A stretch of DNA of 64,000 nt. Source: Cherax quadricarinatus. Taxonomy: Eukaryota > Arthropoda > Malacostraca > Decapoda > Parastacidae. The position numbers were made by a program, and so were the translations under genes. The notes under the pieces were generated by a model that saw nothing but the letters and a program-made list of their open reading frames with translations, did not search any database and was not told where the DNA came from. Every line of letters begins with the position of its first letter. The first letter of the stretch is position 1. The stretch is taken from the NCBI RefSeq assembly GCF_038502225.1, contig NC_091292.1, positions 44,888,155 through 44,952,154 on the forward strand, given 5' to 3'. This document shows, piece after piece, positions 39,201 to 54,970 of the stretch.

Positions 39201-42200
39201 ACTGGTGATATCGACATAAACACAACAGCAACAACACTGGTGATCACGACATAAACACAACAACAACAACACTGGTGATCACGACATAAACACAACAGCA
39301 AAAACACTTGTGATCATGACATAAACACAATAACAACAACACTGGTGATCATGACATAAACACAACAGCAACAACACTGGTGATCACGACATAAACACAA
39401 TATCAACACCACTGGTGATAACATAAAAACAACAACAACAACACTGGTGACCATGACATAAACACAACAGCAACAACACTGGTGATAGCGACATTAACAC
39501 AACAACAACAAAACTGGTGATCAAGACATAAACACAATAGCAACAACACTGGTGATAACATAAAAACAACAACAACAACACTGGTGATCATGACATAAAC
39601 ACAACAGCAGCAACAACACTGGTGATAGCGATATAAACACAACAACAACAAAACTGGTGATCAAGACATATACACAATAGCAACAACACTGGTGATCATG
39701 ACATAAACACAACAGCAACAACACTGGTGATAACGACATAAACACAACAACAACAACACTGGTGATAACGACATAAACACAACAGCAACAACACTGGTGA
39801 TCATGACATAACACAATAACAACAAAATTGTAGATCATGACATAAACACAACAGCAACAACACTGGTGATGACGACATAAACCCAATAGCAGCAACACTG
39901 GTGATCACGGCACAAACACAACAGCAACAACACTGGTGATCATGACATAAACCCAACAGCAACAACACTGGTGATCACGACCTAAACAAAACAGCAACAA
40001 CACTGGTGATCACAACATTAACACAACAGCAACAACACTGGTGATCACGACATTAACACAACAGCAACAACACTGGTGATCACGACATAAACACAATAGC
40101 AACAACACTGGTGATAACATAAAAACAACAACAACAACACTGGTGATCATGACATAAACACAACAACAACACTGGTGATAGCGACATAAACACAACAACA
40201 ACAAAACTGGTGATCAAGACAAACACAAAAGCAACAACAATGGTGATCATGACATAAACACAACAGCAACAACACTGGTGATAACGACATAAACACAACA
40301 GCAACAACACTGGTGATCACGACATTAACACAACAGCAACAACACTGGTGATCATGACATAAACACAACAGCAACAACACTGGTGATAACGACATAAACA
40401 CAACAGCAACAACACTGGTGATCACGACATTAACACAACAGCAACAACACTGGTGATCACGACATAAACACAACAGCAACAACACTGGTGATCATGACAT
40501 AAACACAACAACAACAATGGTGATCATGACATAAACACAACAGCAACAACACTGGTGATAGCGACATAAACACAACAACAACAAAACTGGTGATCAAGAC
40601 ATAAACACAATAGCCAACAACACTGGTGATCATGGCATAAACACAACAACAACACTGGTGATCATGACATAAACACAACAGCAACAGCACTGGTGATCAC
40701 GACATAAACACAACAACAACAACACTAGTGGTCACGACATAAACATAACAGCAACAACACTGGTGATCACGACATAAACACAACAACAACAACACTGGTG
40801 ATAACAACATAAACACAACAGCAACAACACTGGTGATCACGACATAAACACAACAACAACAACACTGGTGATCACGACATAAACACAACAGCAAAAACAC
40901 TGGTTATCATGACATAAACACAATAACAACAACACTGGTGATCATGACATAAACACAACAGCAACAACACTGGTGATCACGACATAAACACAATAGCAAC
41001 ACCACTGGTGATAACATAAAAACAACAACAACAACACTGGTGAGCATGACATAAACACAACAGCAACAACACTGGTGATAGCGACATTAACACAACAACA
41101 ACAAAACTGGTGATCAAGACATAAACACAATAGCAACAACACTGGTGATAACATAAAAACAACAACAACACTGGTGATCATGACATAAACACAACAGCAG
41201 CAACAACACTGGTGATAGCGATATGAACACAACAACAACAAAACTGGTGATCAAGACATATACACAATAGCAACAACACTGGTGATCATGACATAAACAC
41301 AACAGCAACAACACTGGTGATAACGACATAAACACAACAACAACACTGGTGATAACGACATAAACACAACAGCAACAACACTGGTGATCATGACATAACA
41401 CAATAACAACAAAATTGTAGATCATGACACAAACACAACAGCAACAACACTGGTGATGACGACATAAACCCAATAGCAGCAACACTGGTGATCACGGCAC
41501 AAACACAACAGCAACAACACTGGTGATCATGATATAAACACAACAGCAACAACACTGGTGATCACGACCTAAACAAAACAGCAACAACACTGGTGATCAC
41601 AACATTAACACAACAGCAACAACACTGGTGATCACGACATTAACACAACAGCAACAACACTGGTGATCACGACATAAACACAATAGCAACAACACTGGTG
41701 ATAACATAAAAACAACAACAACAACACTGGTGATCATGACATAAACACAACAACAACAACACTGGTGATAGCGACATAAACACAACAACAACAAAACTGG
41801 TGATCAAGACAAACACAAAAGCAACAACACTGGTGATCATGACATAAACACAACAGCAACAACACTGGTGATAACGACATAAACACAACAGCAACAACAC
41901 TGGTGATCACGACATTAACACAACAGCAACAACACTGGTGATCATGACATAAACACAACAGCAACAACACTGGTGATAACGACATAAACACAACAGCAAC
42001 AACACTGGTGATCACGACATTAACACAACAGCAACAACACTGGTGATCACGACATAAACACAACAGCAACAACACTGGTGATCATGACAAAAACACAACA
42101 ACAACAATGGTGATCATGACATAAACACAACAGCAACAACACTGGTGATAGCGACATAAACACAACAACAACAAAACTGGTGATCAAGACATAAACACAA

Positions 42201-45200
42201 TAGCCAACAACACTGGTGATCATGACATAAACACAACAACAACACTGGTGATCATGACATAAACACAACAGCAACAGCACTGGTGATCACGACATAAACA
42301 CAACAACAACAACACTGGTGGTCACGACATAAACATAACAGCAACAACACTGGTGATCACGACATAAACACAACAACAACAACACTGGTGATAACAACAT
42401 AAACACAACAGCAACAACACTGGTGATCACGACATAAACACAACAACAACAACACTGGTGATCACGACATAAACACAACAGCAAAAACACTGGTGACCAT
42501 GACATAAACACAATAACAACAACACTGGTGATCATGACATAAACACAACAGCAACAACACTGGTGATCACGACATAAACACAATAGCAACACCACTGGTG
42601 ATAACATAAAAACAACAACAACAACACTGGTGAGCATGACATAAACACAACAGCAACAACACTGGTGATAGCGACATTAACACAACAACAACAAAACTGG
42701 TGATCAAGACATAAACACAATAGCAACAACACTGGTGATAACATAAAAACAACAACAACACTGGTGATCATGACATAAACACAACAGCAGCAACAACACT
42801 GGTGATAGCGATATGAACACAACAACAACAAAACTGGTGATCAAGACATATACACAATAGCAACAACACTGGTGATCATGACATAAACACAACAGCAACA
42901 ACACTGGTGATAACGACATAAACACAACAGCAGCAACACTGGTGATCACGACATAAACACAACAACAACAACACTGGCGATAACGACATAAACACAACAG
43001 CAACAACAGTGGTGATCATGACATAAACACAATAACAATAAAACTGGAGATCATGACATAAACACAACAGCAACAACACTGGTGATCACGACATAAACCC
43101 AATAGCAACAACACTGGTGATCACAGCACAAACACAACAGCAACAACACTGGTGATCATGACATAAACACAGCAGCAACAACACTGGTGATCACGACATT
43201 AACACAACAGCAACAACACTGGTGATCACGACATAAACACAACAGCAACAACACTGGTGATCACGACATTAACACAACAACAACAACACTGGTGATCACG
43301 ACATAAACACAACAGCAACAACACTGGTGATCACGACATTAACACAACAACAACAACACTGGTGATCACGACATAAACACAACAACAACAACACTGGTGA
43401 TCATGACATAAACACAACAGCAACAACACTGGTGATCACGACATTAACACAACAGCAACAACACTGGTGATCATGACATAAACACAACAACAACAACACT
43501 GGTGATCACGACATAAACACAACAACAACAACACTGGTGATCACGATATAAACACAACAGCAAAAACACTGGTGATCATGACATAAACACAATAACAACA
43601 ACACTGGTTATCATGACATAAACACAATAGCAACACCACTGGTGATAACATAAAAACAACAACAACAACACTGGTGATCATGACATAAACACAACAGGAA
43701 CAACACTGGTGATAGCGACATAAACACAACAACAACAAAACTGGTGATCAAGACATAAACACAATAGCAACAACACTGGTGATAACATAAAAACAACAAC
43801 AACAACACTGGTGATCATGACATAAACACAACAGCAACAACACTGGTGATAGCGACATAAACACAACAACAACAAAACTGGTGATCAAGACATATACACA
43901 ATAGCAACAACACTGGTGATCATGACATAAAGACAACAGCAAGAACACTGGTGATAACGACATAAACACACAGCAACAACACTGGTGATCACGACATAAA
44001 CGCAACAACAACAACACTGGTGATAACGACATAAACACAACAGCAACAACACTGGTGATCATGACATAAACACAATAACAACAACACTGGTGATCATGAC
44101 ATAAACACAACAGCAACAACACTGGTGATCACGACATAAACCCAATAGCAACAACACTGGTGATCACGACATAAACACAACACCAACAACACTAGTGATC
44201 ATGACATAAACACAACAGCAACAACACCGGTGATCACGACCTAAACAAAACAGCAACAACACTGGTGATCACGACATTAACACAACAGCAACAACACTGG
44301 TGATCACGACATTAACACAACAGCAACAACACTGGTGATCACGACATAAACACAATAGCAACAACACTGGTGATAACATAAAAACAACAACACTGGTGAT
44401 CATGACATAAACACAACAGCAACAACACTGGTTATAGCGACATAAACACAACAACAACAAAACTGGTGATCAAGACATAAACACAATAGCCAACAACACT
44501 GGTGATCATGACATAAACACAACAACAACACTGGTGATCATGACATAAACACAACAGAAACAACACTGGTGATCACGACATAAACACAACAACAACAACA
44601 CTGGTGGTCACGACATAAACATAACAGCAACAACACTGGTGATCACGACATAAACACAACAACAACAACACTGGTGATATCGACATAAACACAACAGCAA
44701 CAACACTGGTGATCACGACATAAACACAACAACAACAACACTGGTGATCACGACATAAACACAACAGCAAAAACACTGGTGATCATGACATAAACACAAT
44801 AACAACAACACTGGTGATCATGACATAAACACAACAGCAACAACACTGGTGATCACGACATAAACACAATATCAACACCACTGGTGATAACATAAAAACA
44901 ACAACAACAACACTGGTGACCATGACATAAACACAACAGCAACAACACTGGTGATAGCGACATTAACACAACAACAACAAAACTGGTGATCAAGACATAA
45001 ACACAATAGCAACAACACTGGTGATAACATAAAAACAACAACAACAACACTGGTGATCATGACATAAACACAACAGCAGCAACAACACTGGTGTTAGCGA
45101 TATAAACACAACAACAACAAAACTGGTGATCAAGACATATACACAATAGCAACAACACTGGTGATCATGACATAAACACAACAGCAACAACACTGGTGAT

Positions 45201-48200
45201 AACGACATAAACACAACAACAACAACACTGGTGATAACGACATAAACACAACAGCAACAACACTGGTGATCATGACATAACACAATAACAACAAAATTGA
45301 CATGACATAAACACAACAGCAACAACACTGGTGATGAGACATAAACAAATAGCTGGTGATCACGGCACAAACACAACAGCAACAACACTGGTGATCATGA
45401 CATAAACACAACAGCAACAACACTGGTGATCACGACCTAAACAAAACAGCAACAACACTGGTGATCACAACATTAACACAACAGCAACAACACTGGTGAT
45501 CACGACATTAACACAACAGCAACAACACTGGTGATCACGACATAAACACAATAGCAACAACACTGGTGATAACATAAAAACAACAACAACAACACTGGTG
45601 ATCATGACATAAACACAACAACAACAACACTGGTGATAGCGACATAAACACAACAACAACAAAACTGGTGATCAAGACAAACACAAAAGCAACAACACTG
45701 GTGATCATGACATAAACACAACAGCAACAACACTGGTGATAACGACATAAACACAACAGCAACAACACTGGTGATCACGACATTAACACAACAGCAACAA
45801 CACTGGTGATCATGACATAAACACAACAGCAACAACACTGGTGATAACGACATAAACACAACAGCAACAACACTGGTGATCACGACATTAACACAACAGC
45901 AACAACACTGGTGATCACGACATAAACACAACAGCAACAACACTGGTGATCATGACAAAAACACAACAACAACAATGGTGATCATGACATAAACACAACA
46001 GCAACAACACTGGTGATAGCGACATAAACACAACAACAACAAAACTGGTGATCAAGACATAAACACAATAGCCAACAACACTGGTGATCATGACATAAAC
46101 ACAACAACAACACTGGTGATCATGACATAAACACAACAGCAACAGCACTGGTGATCACGACATAAACACAACAACAACAACACTGGTGGTCACGACATAA
46201 ACATAACAGCAACAACACTGGTGATCACGACATAAACACAACAACAACAACACTGGTGATAACAACATAAACACAACAGCAACAACACTGGTGATCACGA
46301 CATAAACACAACAACAACAACACTGGTGATCACGACATAAACACAACAGCAAAAACACTGGTGATCATGACATAAACACAATAACAACAACACTGGTGAT
46401 CATGACATAAACACAACAGCAACAACACTGGTGATCACGACATAAACACAATAGCAACACCACTGGTGATAACATAAAAACAACAACAACAACACTGGTG
46501 AGCATGACATAAACACAACAGCAACAACACTGGTGATAGCGACATTAACACAACAACAACAAAACTGGTGATCAAGACATAAACACAATAGCAACAACAC
46601 TGGTGATAACATAAAAACAACAACAACACTGGTGATCATGACATAAACACAACAGCAGCAACAACACTGGTGATAGCGATATGAACACAACAACAACAAA
46701 ACTGGTGATCAAGACATATACACAATAGCAACAACACTGGTGATCATGACATAAACACAACAGCAACAACACTGGTGATAACGACATAAACACAACAGCA
46801 GCAACACTGGTGATCACGACATAAACACAACAACAACAACACTGGCGATAACGACATAAACACAACAGCAACAACAGTGGTGATCATGACATAAACACAA
46901 TAACAATAAAACTGGAGATCATGACATAAACACAACAGCAACAACACTGGTGATCACGACATAAACCCAATAGCAACAACACTGGTGATCACAGCACAAA
47001 CACAACAGCAACAACACTGGTGATCATGACATAAACACAGCAGCAACAACACTGGTGATCACGACATTAACACAACAGCAACAACACTGGTGATCACGAC
47101 ATAAACACAACAGCAACAACACTGGTGATCACGACATTAACACAACAACAACAACACTGGTGATCACGACATAAACACAACAGCAACAACACTGGTGATC
47201 ACGACATTAACACAACAACAACAACACTGGTGATCACGACATAAACACAACAACAACAACACTGGTGATCATGACATAAACACAACAGCAACAACACTGG
47301 TGATCACGACATTAACACAACAGCAACAACACTGGTGATCATGACATAAACACAACAACAACAACACTGGTGATCACGACATAAACACAACAACAACAAC
47401 ACTGGTGATCACGATATAAACACAACAGCAAAAACACTGGTGATCATGACATAAACACAATAACAACAACACTGGTTATCATGACATAAACACAATAGCA
47501 ACACCACTGGTGATAACATAAAAACAACAACAACAACACTGGTGATCATGACATAAACACAACAGCAACAACACTGGTGATAGCGACATAAACACAACAA
47601 CAACAAAACTGGTGATCAAGACATAAACACAATAGCAACAACACTGGTGATAACATAAAAACAACAACAACAACACTGGTGATCATGACATAAACACAAC
47701 AGCAACAACACTGGTGATAGCGACATAAACACAACAACAACAACACTGGTGATAACGACATAAACACAACAGCAACAACACTGGTGATCATGACATAAAC
47801 ACAATAACAACAACACTGGTGATCATGACATAAACACAACAGCAACAACACTGGTGATCACGACATAAACCCAATAGCAACAACACTGGTGATCACGACA
47901 TAAACACAACACCAACAACACTAGTGATCATGACATAAACACAACAGCAACAACACCGGTGATCACGACCTAAACAAAACAGCAACAACACTGGTGATCA
48001 CGACATTAACACAACAGCAACAACACTGGTGATCACGACATTAACACAACAGCAACAACACTGGTGATCACGACATAAACACAATAGCAACAACACTGGT
48101 GATAACATAAAAACAACAACACTGGTGATCATGACATAAACACAACAGCAACAACACTGGTGATAGCGACATAAACACAACAACAACAAAACTGGTGATC

Positions 48201-51200
48201 AAGACATAAACACAATAGCCAACAACACTGGTGATCATGACATAAACACAACAACAACACTGGTGATCATGACATAAACACAACAGAAACAACACTGGTG
48301 ATCACGACATAAACACAACAACAACAACACTGGTGGTCACGACATAAACATAACAGCAACAACACTGGTGATCACGACATAAACACAACAACAACAACAC
48401 TGGTGATATCGACATAAACACAACAGCAACAACACTGGTGATCACGACATAAACACAACAACAACAACACTGGTGATCACGACATAAACACAACAGCAAA
48501 AACACTGGTGATCATGACATAAACACAATAACAACAACACTGGTGATCATGACATAAACACAACAGCAACAACACTGGTGATCACGACATAAACACAATA
48601 TCAACACCACTGGTGATAACATAAAAACAACAACAACAACACTGGTGACCATGACATAAACACAACAGCAACAACACTGGTGATAGCGACATTAACACAA
48701 CAACAACAAAACTGGTGATCAAGACATAAACACAATAGCAACAACACTGGTGATAACATAAAAACAACAACAACAACACTGGTGATCATGACATAAACAC
48801 AACAGCAGCAACAACACTGGTGTTAGCGATATAAACACAACAACAACAAAACTGGTGATCAAGACATATACACAATAGCAACAACACTGGTGATCATGAC
48901 ATAAACACAACAGCAACAACACTGGTGATAACGACATAAACACAACAACAACAACACTGGTGATAACGACAGAAACACAACAGCAACAACACTGGTGATG
49001 ACGACATAAACCCAATAGCAGCAACACTGGTGATCACGGCACAAACACAACAGCAACAACACTGGTGATCATGACATAAACACAACAGCAACAACACTGG
49101 TGATCACGACCTAAACAAAACAGCAACAACACTTGTGATCACAACATTAACACAACAGCAACAACACTGGTGATCACGACATTAACACAACAGCAACAAC
49201 ACTGGTGATCACGACATAAACACAATAGCAACAACACTGGTGATAACATAAAAACAACAACAACAACACTGGTGATCATGACATAAACACAACAACAACA
49301 ACACTGGTGATAGCGACATAAACACAACAACAACAAAACTGGTGATCAAGACAAACACAAAAGCAACAACACTGGTGATCATGACATAAACACAACAGCA
49401 ACAACACTGGTGATAACGACATAAACACAACAGCAACAACACTGGTGATCACGACATTAACACAACAGCAACAACACTGGTGATCATGACATAAACACAA
49501 AAGCAACAACACTGGTGATAACGACATAAACACAACAGCAACAACACTGGTGATCACGACATTAACACAACAGCAACAACACTGGTGATCACGACATAAA
49601 CACAACAGCAACAACACTGGTGATCATGACAAAAACACAACAACAACAATGGTGATCATGACATAAACACAACAGCAACAACACTGGTGATAGCGACATA
49701 AACACAACAACAACAAAACTGGTGATCAAGACATAAACACAATAGCCAACAACACTGGTGATCATGACATAAACACAACAACAACACTGGTGATCATGAC
49801 ATAAACACAACAGCAACAGCACTGGTGATCACGACATAAACACAACAACAACAACACTGGTGGTCACGACATAAACATAACAGCAACAACACTGGTGATC
49901 ACGACATAAACACAACAACAACACTGGTGATAACAACATAAACACAACAGCAACAACACTGGTGATCACGACATAAACACAACAACAACAACACTGGTGA
50001 TCACGACATAAACACAACAGCAAAAACACTGGTGATCATGACATAAACACAATAACAACAACACTGGTGATCATGACATAAACACAACAGCAACAACACT
50101 GGTGATCACGACATAAACACAATAGCAACACCACTGGTGATAACATAAAAACAACAACAACAACACTGGTGAGCATGACATAAACGCAACAGCAACAACA
50201 CTGGTGATAGCGACATTAACACAACAACAACAAAACTGGTGATCAAGACATAAACACAATAGCAACAACACTGGTGATAACATAAAAACAACAACAACAC
50301 TGGTGATCATGACATAAACACAACAGCAGCAACAACACTGGTGATAGCGATATGAACACAACAACAACAAAACTGGTGATGAAGACATATACACAATAGC
50401 AACAACACTGGTGATCATGACATAAACACAACAGCAACAACACTGGTGATAACGACATAAACACAACAGCAGCAACACTGGTGATCACGACATAAACACA
50501 ACAACAACAACACTGGCGATAACGACATAAACACAACAGCAACAACAGTGGTGATCATGACATAAACACAATAACAATAAAACTGGAGATCATGACATAA
50601 ACACAACAGCAACAACACTGGTGATCACGACATAAACCCAATAGCAACAACACTGGTGATCACAGCACAAACACAACAGCAACAACACTGGTGATCATGA
50701 CATAAACACAGCAGCAACAACACTGGTGATCACGACCTAAGTAAAACAGCAACAACACTGGTGATCACAACATTAACACAACAGCAACAACACTGGTGAT
50801 CACGACATTAACACAACAGCAACAACACTGGTGATAACATAAAAACAACAACAACAACACTGGTGATCATGACATAAACACAATAGCAACAACACTGGTG
50901 ATAACATAAAAACAACAACAACAACACTGGTGATCATGACATAAACACAACAGCAACAACACTGGTGATAGCGACATAAACACAACAACAACAAAACTGG
51001 TGATCAAGACAAACACAATAGCAACAACACTGGTGATCATGACATAAACACAACAGCAACAACACTGGTGATAACGACATAAACACAACAGCAACAACAC
51101 TGGTGATCATGACTTAAACACAACAACAACACTGGTGATCATGACATAAACACAACAGCAACAACACTGGTGATAGCGACATAAACACAACAACAAAACT

Positions 51201-52375
51201 GGTGATCAAGACATAAACACAATAGCCAACAACACTGGTGATCATGACATAAACACAACAACAACACTGGTGATCATGACATAAACACAACAGCAACAGC
51301 ACTGGTGATCACGACATAAACACAACAACAACAGCACTGGTGGTCACGACATAAACATAACAGCAACAACACTGGTGATCACGACATAAACACAACAACA
51401 ACAACACTGGTGATAACGACATAAACACAACAGCAACAACACTGGTGATCACGACATAAACACAACAACAACAACACTGGTGATCACGACATAAACACAA
51501 TAGCAAAAACACTGGTGATCATGACATAAACACAATAACAACAACACTGGTGATCATGACATAAACGCAACAGCAACAGCACTGGTGGTCACGACATAAA
51601 CACAATAGCAACACCACTGGTGATAACATAAAAACAACAACAACAACACTGGTGACCATGACATAAACACAACAGCAACAACACTAGTGATAGCGACATT
51701 AACACAACAACAACAAAACTGGTGATCAAGACATAAACACAATAACAACAACACTGGTGATAACATAAAAACAACAACAACACTGGTGATCATGACATAA
51801 ACACAACAGCAGCAACAACACTGGTGATAGCGACATAAACACAATAACAACAACACTGGTGATCATGACATAAACACAACAGCAACAACACTGGTGATAA
51901 CGACATAAACACAACAACACTAGTGATCACGACATAAACACAATAGCAACAACACTGGTGATCATGACATAAACACAGCAGCAACAACACTGGTGATCAT
52001 GACATAAACACAACAACAACTCTGGTGATCATGACATAAACACAACAGCAACAACACTGGTGATCATGACATAAACACAGCAGCAACAACACTGGTGATA
52101 ACGACATAAACACAACAACAACAACACTGGTGATCATGACATAAACACAACAGCAACAACACTGGTGATCATGACATAAACGCAAGAACAACAACACTGG
52201 TGATAACGACATAAACACAACAACAACAACACTGGTGATAATGACATAAACACAACAGCAACAACACTGGTGATCATGACATAAACACAACAGCAACAAC
52301 ACTGGTGATCATGACATAAACACAACAGCAACAGCACTGGTGATCATGACATAAACACAACAGCAACAACACAAG
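33213..52375. repeat. Minisatellite family B, 35-bp units, 19 kb, with higher-order repeats
   Basis: The unit is CAGCAACAACACTGGTGATC plus ACGACATAAACACAA. Variants include GATAGCGAC, GATAACATAAAAAC, GATCATGAC and GACATTAAC. Units are arranged in blocks that recur at kilobase scale. The variant junction GATATGAACAC starts at 41219, 42809, 46677 and 50348, steps of 1590, 3868 and 3671; several other marks show the same 3868 and about 3674 steps. Blocks near 34846, 36306 and 38069 repeat at 1460 and 1763 bp. The plus strand is A/C-rich throughout. Minus-strand Cys/Leu/Val frames are artefacts. Confidence 0.96.
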
Positions 52376-52690
52376 CGATCATAACACACACGTACATAAT
52401 GTCATGGGCAATAACGATCATGATAGACATGAAAGCAGCCATGTATACCATGATGACACACGATAGCAGCAACACAAAGGATACTGATACACATTATATC
52501 AGCAACACCTACGACGGTGAGGCACGGCAGCTGATACTCAGATTTTGATGATACTTGCAAATGATAGCGGCAGTGCAGACACTGATGACCCACAAATGAT
52601 AACAGTGACATACACACACAAGAATGAATATATGATAGCAGCCACACATACAATTAAGAATACATGATAGCGTCGACTCATAGAGACGCT
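52376..52690. repeat. Decayed edge of minisatellite family B
   Basis: Isolated pieces such as CGATAGCAGCAACAC, ATCAGCAACACC and GATAACAGTGACATACACACA recur at about 30-60-bp spacing, as expected of old diverged units at an array border. Confidence 0.6.
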
Positions 52691-52908
52691 TATGCATAAT
52701 AGCTGCGAGGTAGATGATGAACTCAGACGACTGTAAAAAACGACAGAAGAAAAAAAAAAACTGCCAGTCAGTGTTTAGACAAGCAGAGTTTGTCTTGAGC
52801 AAACTTAAGTTCGATCAATGGTAAGAATATCAGTTAATGTTATTAAAACTTGATAGTTGTTACCTCCAGGAGGAAGGTTTCGACCTGCAGCCTTGATCTG
52901 CTAATGAG

Positions 52909-53242
52909 AAGTGGTGACCTGCAGGTGAGAGGTCTTGACCTGCATGTGAGAGGTCTTGACCTGCATGTGAGAGGTCATGACCTGCTGGTGAGAGGTCTAG
53001 ACCTGCTGGTGAGAGGTCGTGACCTGCAGGTGAGAGGTTTTGACCTGCAGATGAGAGGTCTTGACCTGCAGGTGAGAGGTGCTGACCTGCAGGTGAGAGG
53101 TCTTGGCCTGCAGGTGAGAGGCCTTGACCTGCAGGTGAGATGTCTTGACCTGCAGGTGTGAGGTTTTGACCTGCAGATAAGAGGTCTTTACCTGCGGATA
53201 AGAGTACTTGACCTGCAGGTGAGAGGTCTCGTTCTGCAGGTG
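52909..53242. repeat. 21-bp minisatellite, about 16 copies
   Basis: The unit is GAGAGGTCTTGACCTGCAGG plus T. Variants carry TGCATG, TGCTGG or TGCAGA. The seven-codon period gives open frames on both strands, which are not genes. Confidence 0.95.
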
Positions 53243-53651
53243 AAACATCTAGGGGTAATTCGCTGAAAACTTTGAACACTGGAAATGTTTCTGTGTAGGT
53301 ATTGGCCTGTGTACATCCAGCAGTGATCGTGGTAATGGAAATCGATTGGTGGATCTTGTCTGGGGATATTGGTTACACGGAGTTGCTGGCCGCTCTCTCT
53401 CCAGCCTTCACGAACTACTCCTTGACCCTGGTGTTACACTGGATATACCGACTATTAACTGATTGTATGACTAGTGTTAGGACGTCACACAGTTCATTAA
53501 CTGCTTGTATAACTGGTACATAGATAATACTGTTACACAGATAGTAATTTGATTATGAATGCAACCGGATCACAGATTGTTAACTGTTTGTGACTGGTGT
53601 GTCTGACACCATGACATACGTATTTTCAATGATTTGACTTTTACTAGTAAG
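53243..53651. other. Non-coding with diverged 26-bp units
   Basis: No gene. Pieces such as TTAACTGCTTGTATAACTGG and TTAACTGTTTGTGACTGGTG look like old units of the array at 53726. Confidence 0.5.
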
Positions 53652-53716
53652 ACTAGTAACTTGTAATACTAGTAACTTGTAATACTAGTAACTTGTAATT
53701 ACTAGTAACCTGAAAT
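53652..53716. repeat. 16-bp tandem repeat, four copies
   Basis: ACTAGTAACTTGTAAT repeats head to tail, the last copy diverged. Confidence 0.9.
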
Positions 53717-53725
53717 ACAGGTTAA

Positions 53726-53880
53726 TAACTGCTTGTGACCGGTGTGATTGTTAACTGCTTGTGACCGGTGTGATTGTTAACTGCTTGTGACCGGTGTGAT
53801 TGTTAACTGCTTGTGACAGGTGTGATTGTTAACTGCTTGTGACTGGTGTGATTGTTAACTGCTTGTGACTGGTGTGACTG
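53726..53880. repeat. 26-bp tandem repeat, about six copies
   Basis: The unit is TAACTGCTTGTGACCGGTGT plus GATTGT. The later copies carry GACTGG or GACAGG instead of GACCGG. Confidence 0.95.
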
Positions 53881-53967
53881 AAATCAGTTTCGACAAATTT
53901 TCAACTGGTTGTGACTGGAGTGACAACAATTAAGTCACACAGACATAACTGACTGTGTCAGGTAAAA

Positions 53968-54110
53968 GGACACTGGTGCAACTAATGTGATATTTTATTG
54001 TGGCAATGTTTCGCTCTCCAGGAGCTTTATCAAGCTGTAATGGTTTGACAAAGCTCCTGGAGAGCGAAACCTTGCCACAATAAAATGTCACATTAGTTAC
54101 ACTTGTGTCC
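53968..54110. mobile_element. Fold-back element with 61-bp arms
   Basis: The left arm (53968-54028) and right arm (54050-54110) are inverted repeats with only a few mismatches around a 21-base loop. The arms contain TTTCGCTCTCCAGGAGCTTT and ATTTTATTGTGGCAA-like text. I remember this sequence as a common dispersed repeat in decapod crustaceans. It has no coding capacity; it may be a MITE or part of a larger terminal inverted repeat element. Confidence 0.7.
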
Positions 54111-54116
54111 ATCTAC

Positions 54117-54545
54117 CTAACATTTATTTTTATTAACACACTGGCCAATTCCCACCAAGGCAGGGTGGCCCGAAAAAGAAAAACTTTCACCATCATTCAC
54201 TCCATCACTGTCTTGCCAGAAGTGTGTTTTACACTACAGTTTTTAAACTGCAACATTAACACCCCTCCTTCAGAGTGTAGACACTGTACTTCCCATCTCC
54301 AGGACTCAAGTCCGGCCTGCCGGTTTCCCTGATTCCCTTCATAAATGTTACTTTGCTCACACTCCAACAGCACGTCAAGTATTAAAAACCATTTGTCTCC
54401 ATTCACTCCTATCAAACACGCTCACGCATGCCTGCTGGAAGTCCAAGCCCCTCGCACACAAAACCTCCTTTACCCCCTCCCTCCAACCTTTCCTAGGCCG
54501 ACCCCTACCCCGCCTTCCTTCCACTACAGACTGATACACTCTTGA
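54117..54545 (-). pseudogene. 5'-truncated LINE: C-terminus of reverse transcriptase plus 3' UTR
   Basis: The minus strand from about 54545 to the TGA at 54377-54375 encodes about 56 residues including RRGRGRPRKGWREGV and then CARGLDFQQACVSVF. The RGRPRKGW motif is typical of the extreme C-terminus of LINE reverse transcriptase proteins. The following 250 bases have no open frame and end in TTAATAAAAATAAATGTTAG at about 54117, fitting a 3' UTR and tail. The start is cut at about 54545, the usual 5' truncation of LINE copies. The fold-back element begins within a few bases of its 3' end. Confidence 0.65.
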
Positions 54546-54965
54546 AGTGTAAATGTTGGTAATTCTACCACCATTAATGCATCACTATTGCTGAGGTAGC
54601 CGCAATTTTTTTTTTTTGTTTTTTTACATTTAGCTGTCGACTCGGCTGGTTTGTTATGCATCTTATATTCAGTGGATGGTAGCTCAAGAGGCCTAGGAAC
54701 GAAGACTCAAAAGGTACAGCAGCTGTACTTCTGGATATATATATCAACAAATATCTGATGCAAGCGATATTAGGACATTGACTTAACATTCAGTAATATC
54801 ACACCAATTCATATATCACAAAAAAAGATATTATTATATTGTCTTTCTCTATATTCCTCGCTCAGTGGGCAACAGTAAATTGCTACTTCTGTATCGTAAA
54901 ACATTTAGTTTTTATACAATTTTAAAGCTTAATATAAAGCCCTAATTATCCTATCACGTAAAATA
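54546..54965. other. Non-coding, T-rich start
   Basis: No gene is seen. It holds a poly-T run near 54607-54628 and then AT-rich text up to the retrotransposon. Confidence 0.5.
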
Positions 54966-54970
54966 TTTAG
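54966..54970. repeat. Target site duplication, left
   Basis: TTTAG directly before the left LTR. The same five bases follow the right LTR at 61036-61040. Confidence 0.85.

Noticed and set aside
33244..52653. Dozens of 60-135-codon minus-strand frames rich in Cys, Leu and Val
   Set aside because: Products of minisatellite family B; their recurrence follows the higher-order repeat period.
52850..53279. Open frames with DLQVRGL or AGQDLSP repeats
   Set aside because: Both strands of the 21-bp minisatellite are open; no coding sign.
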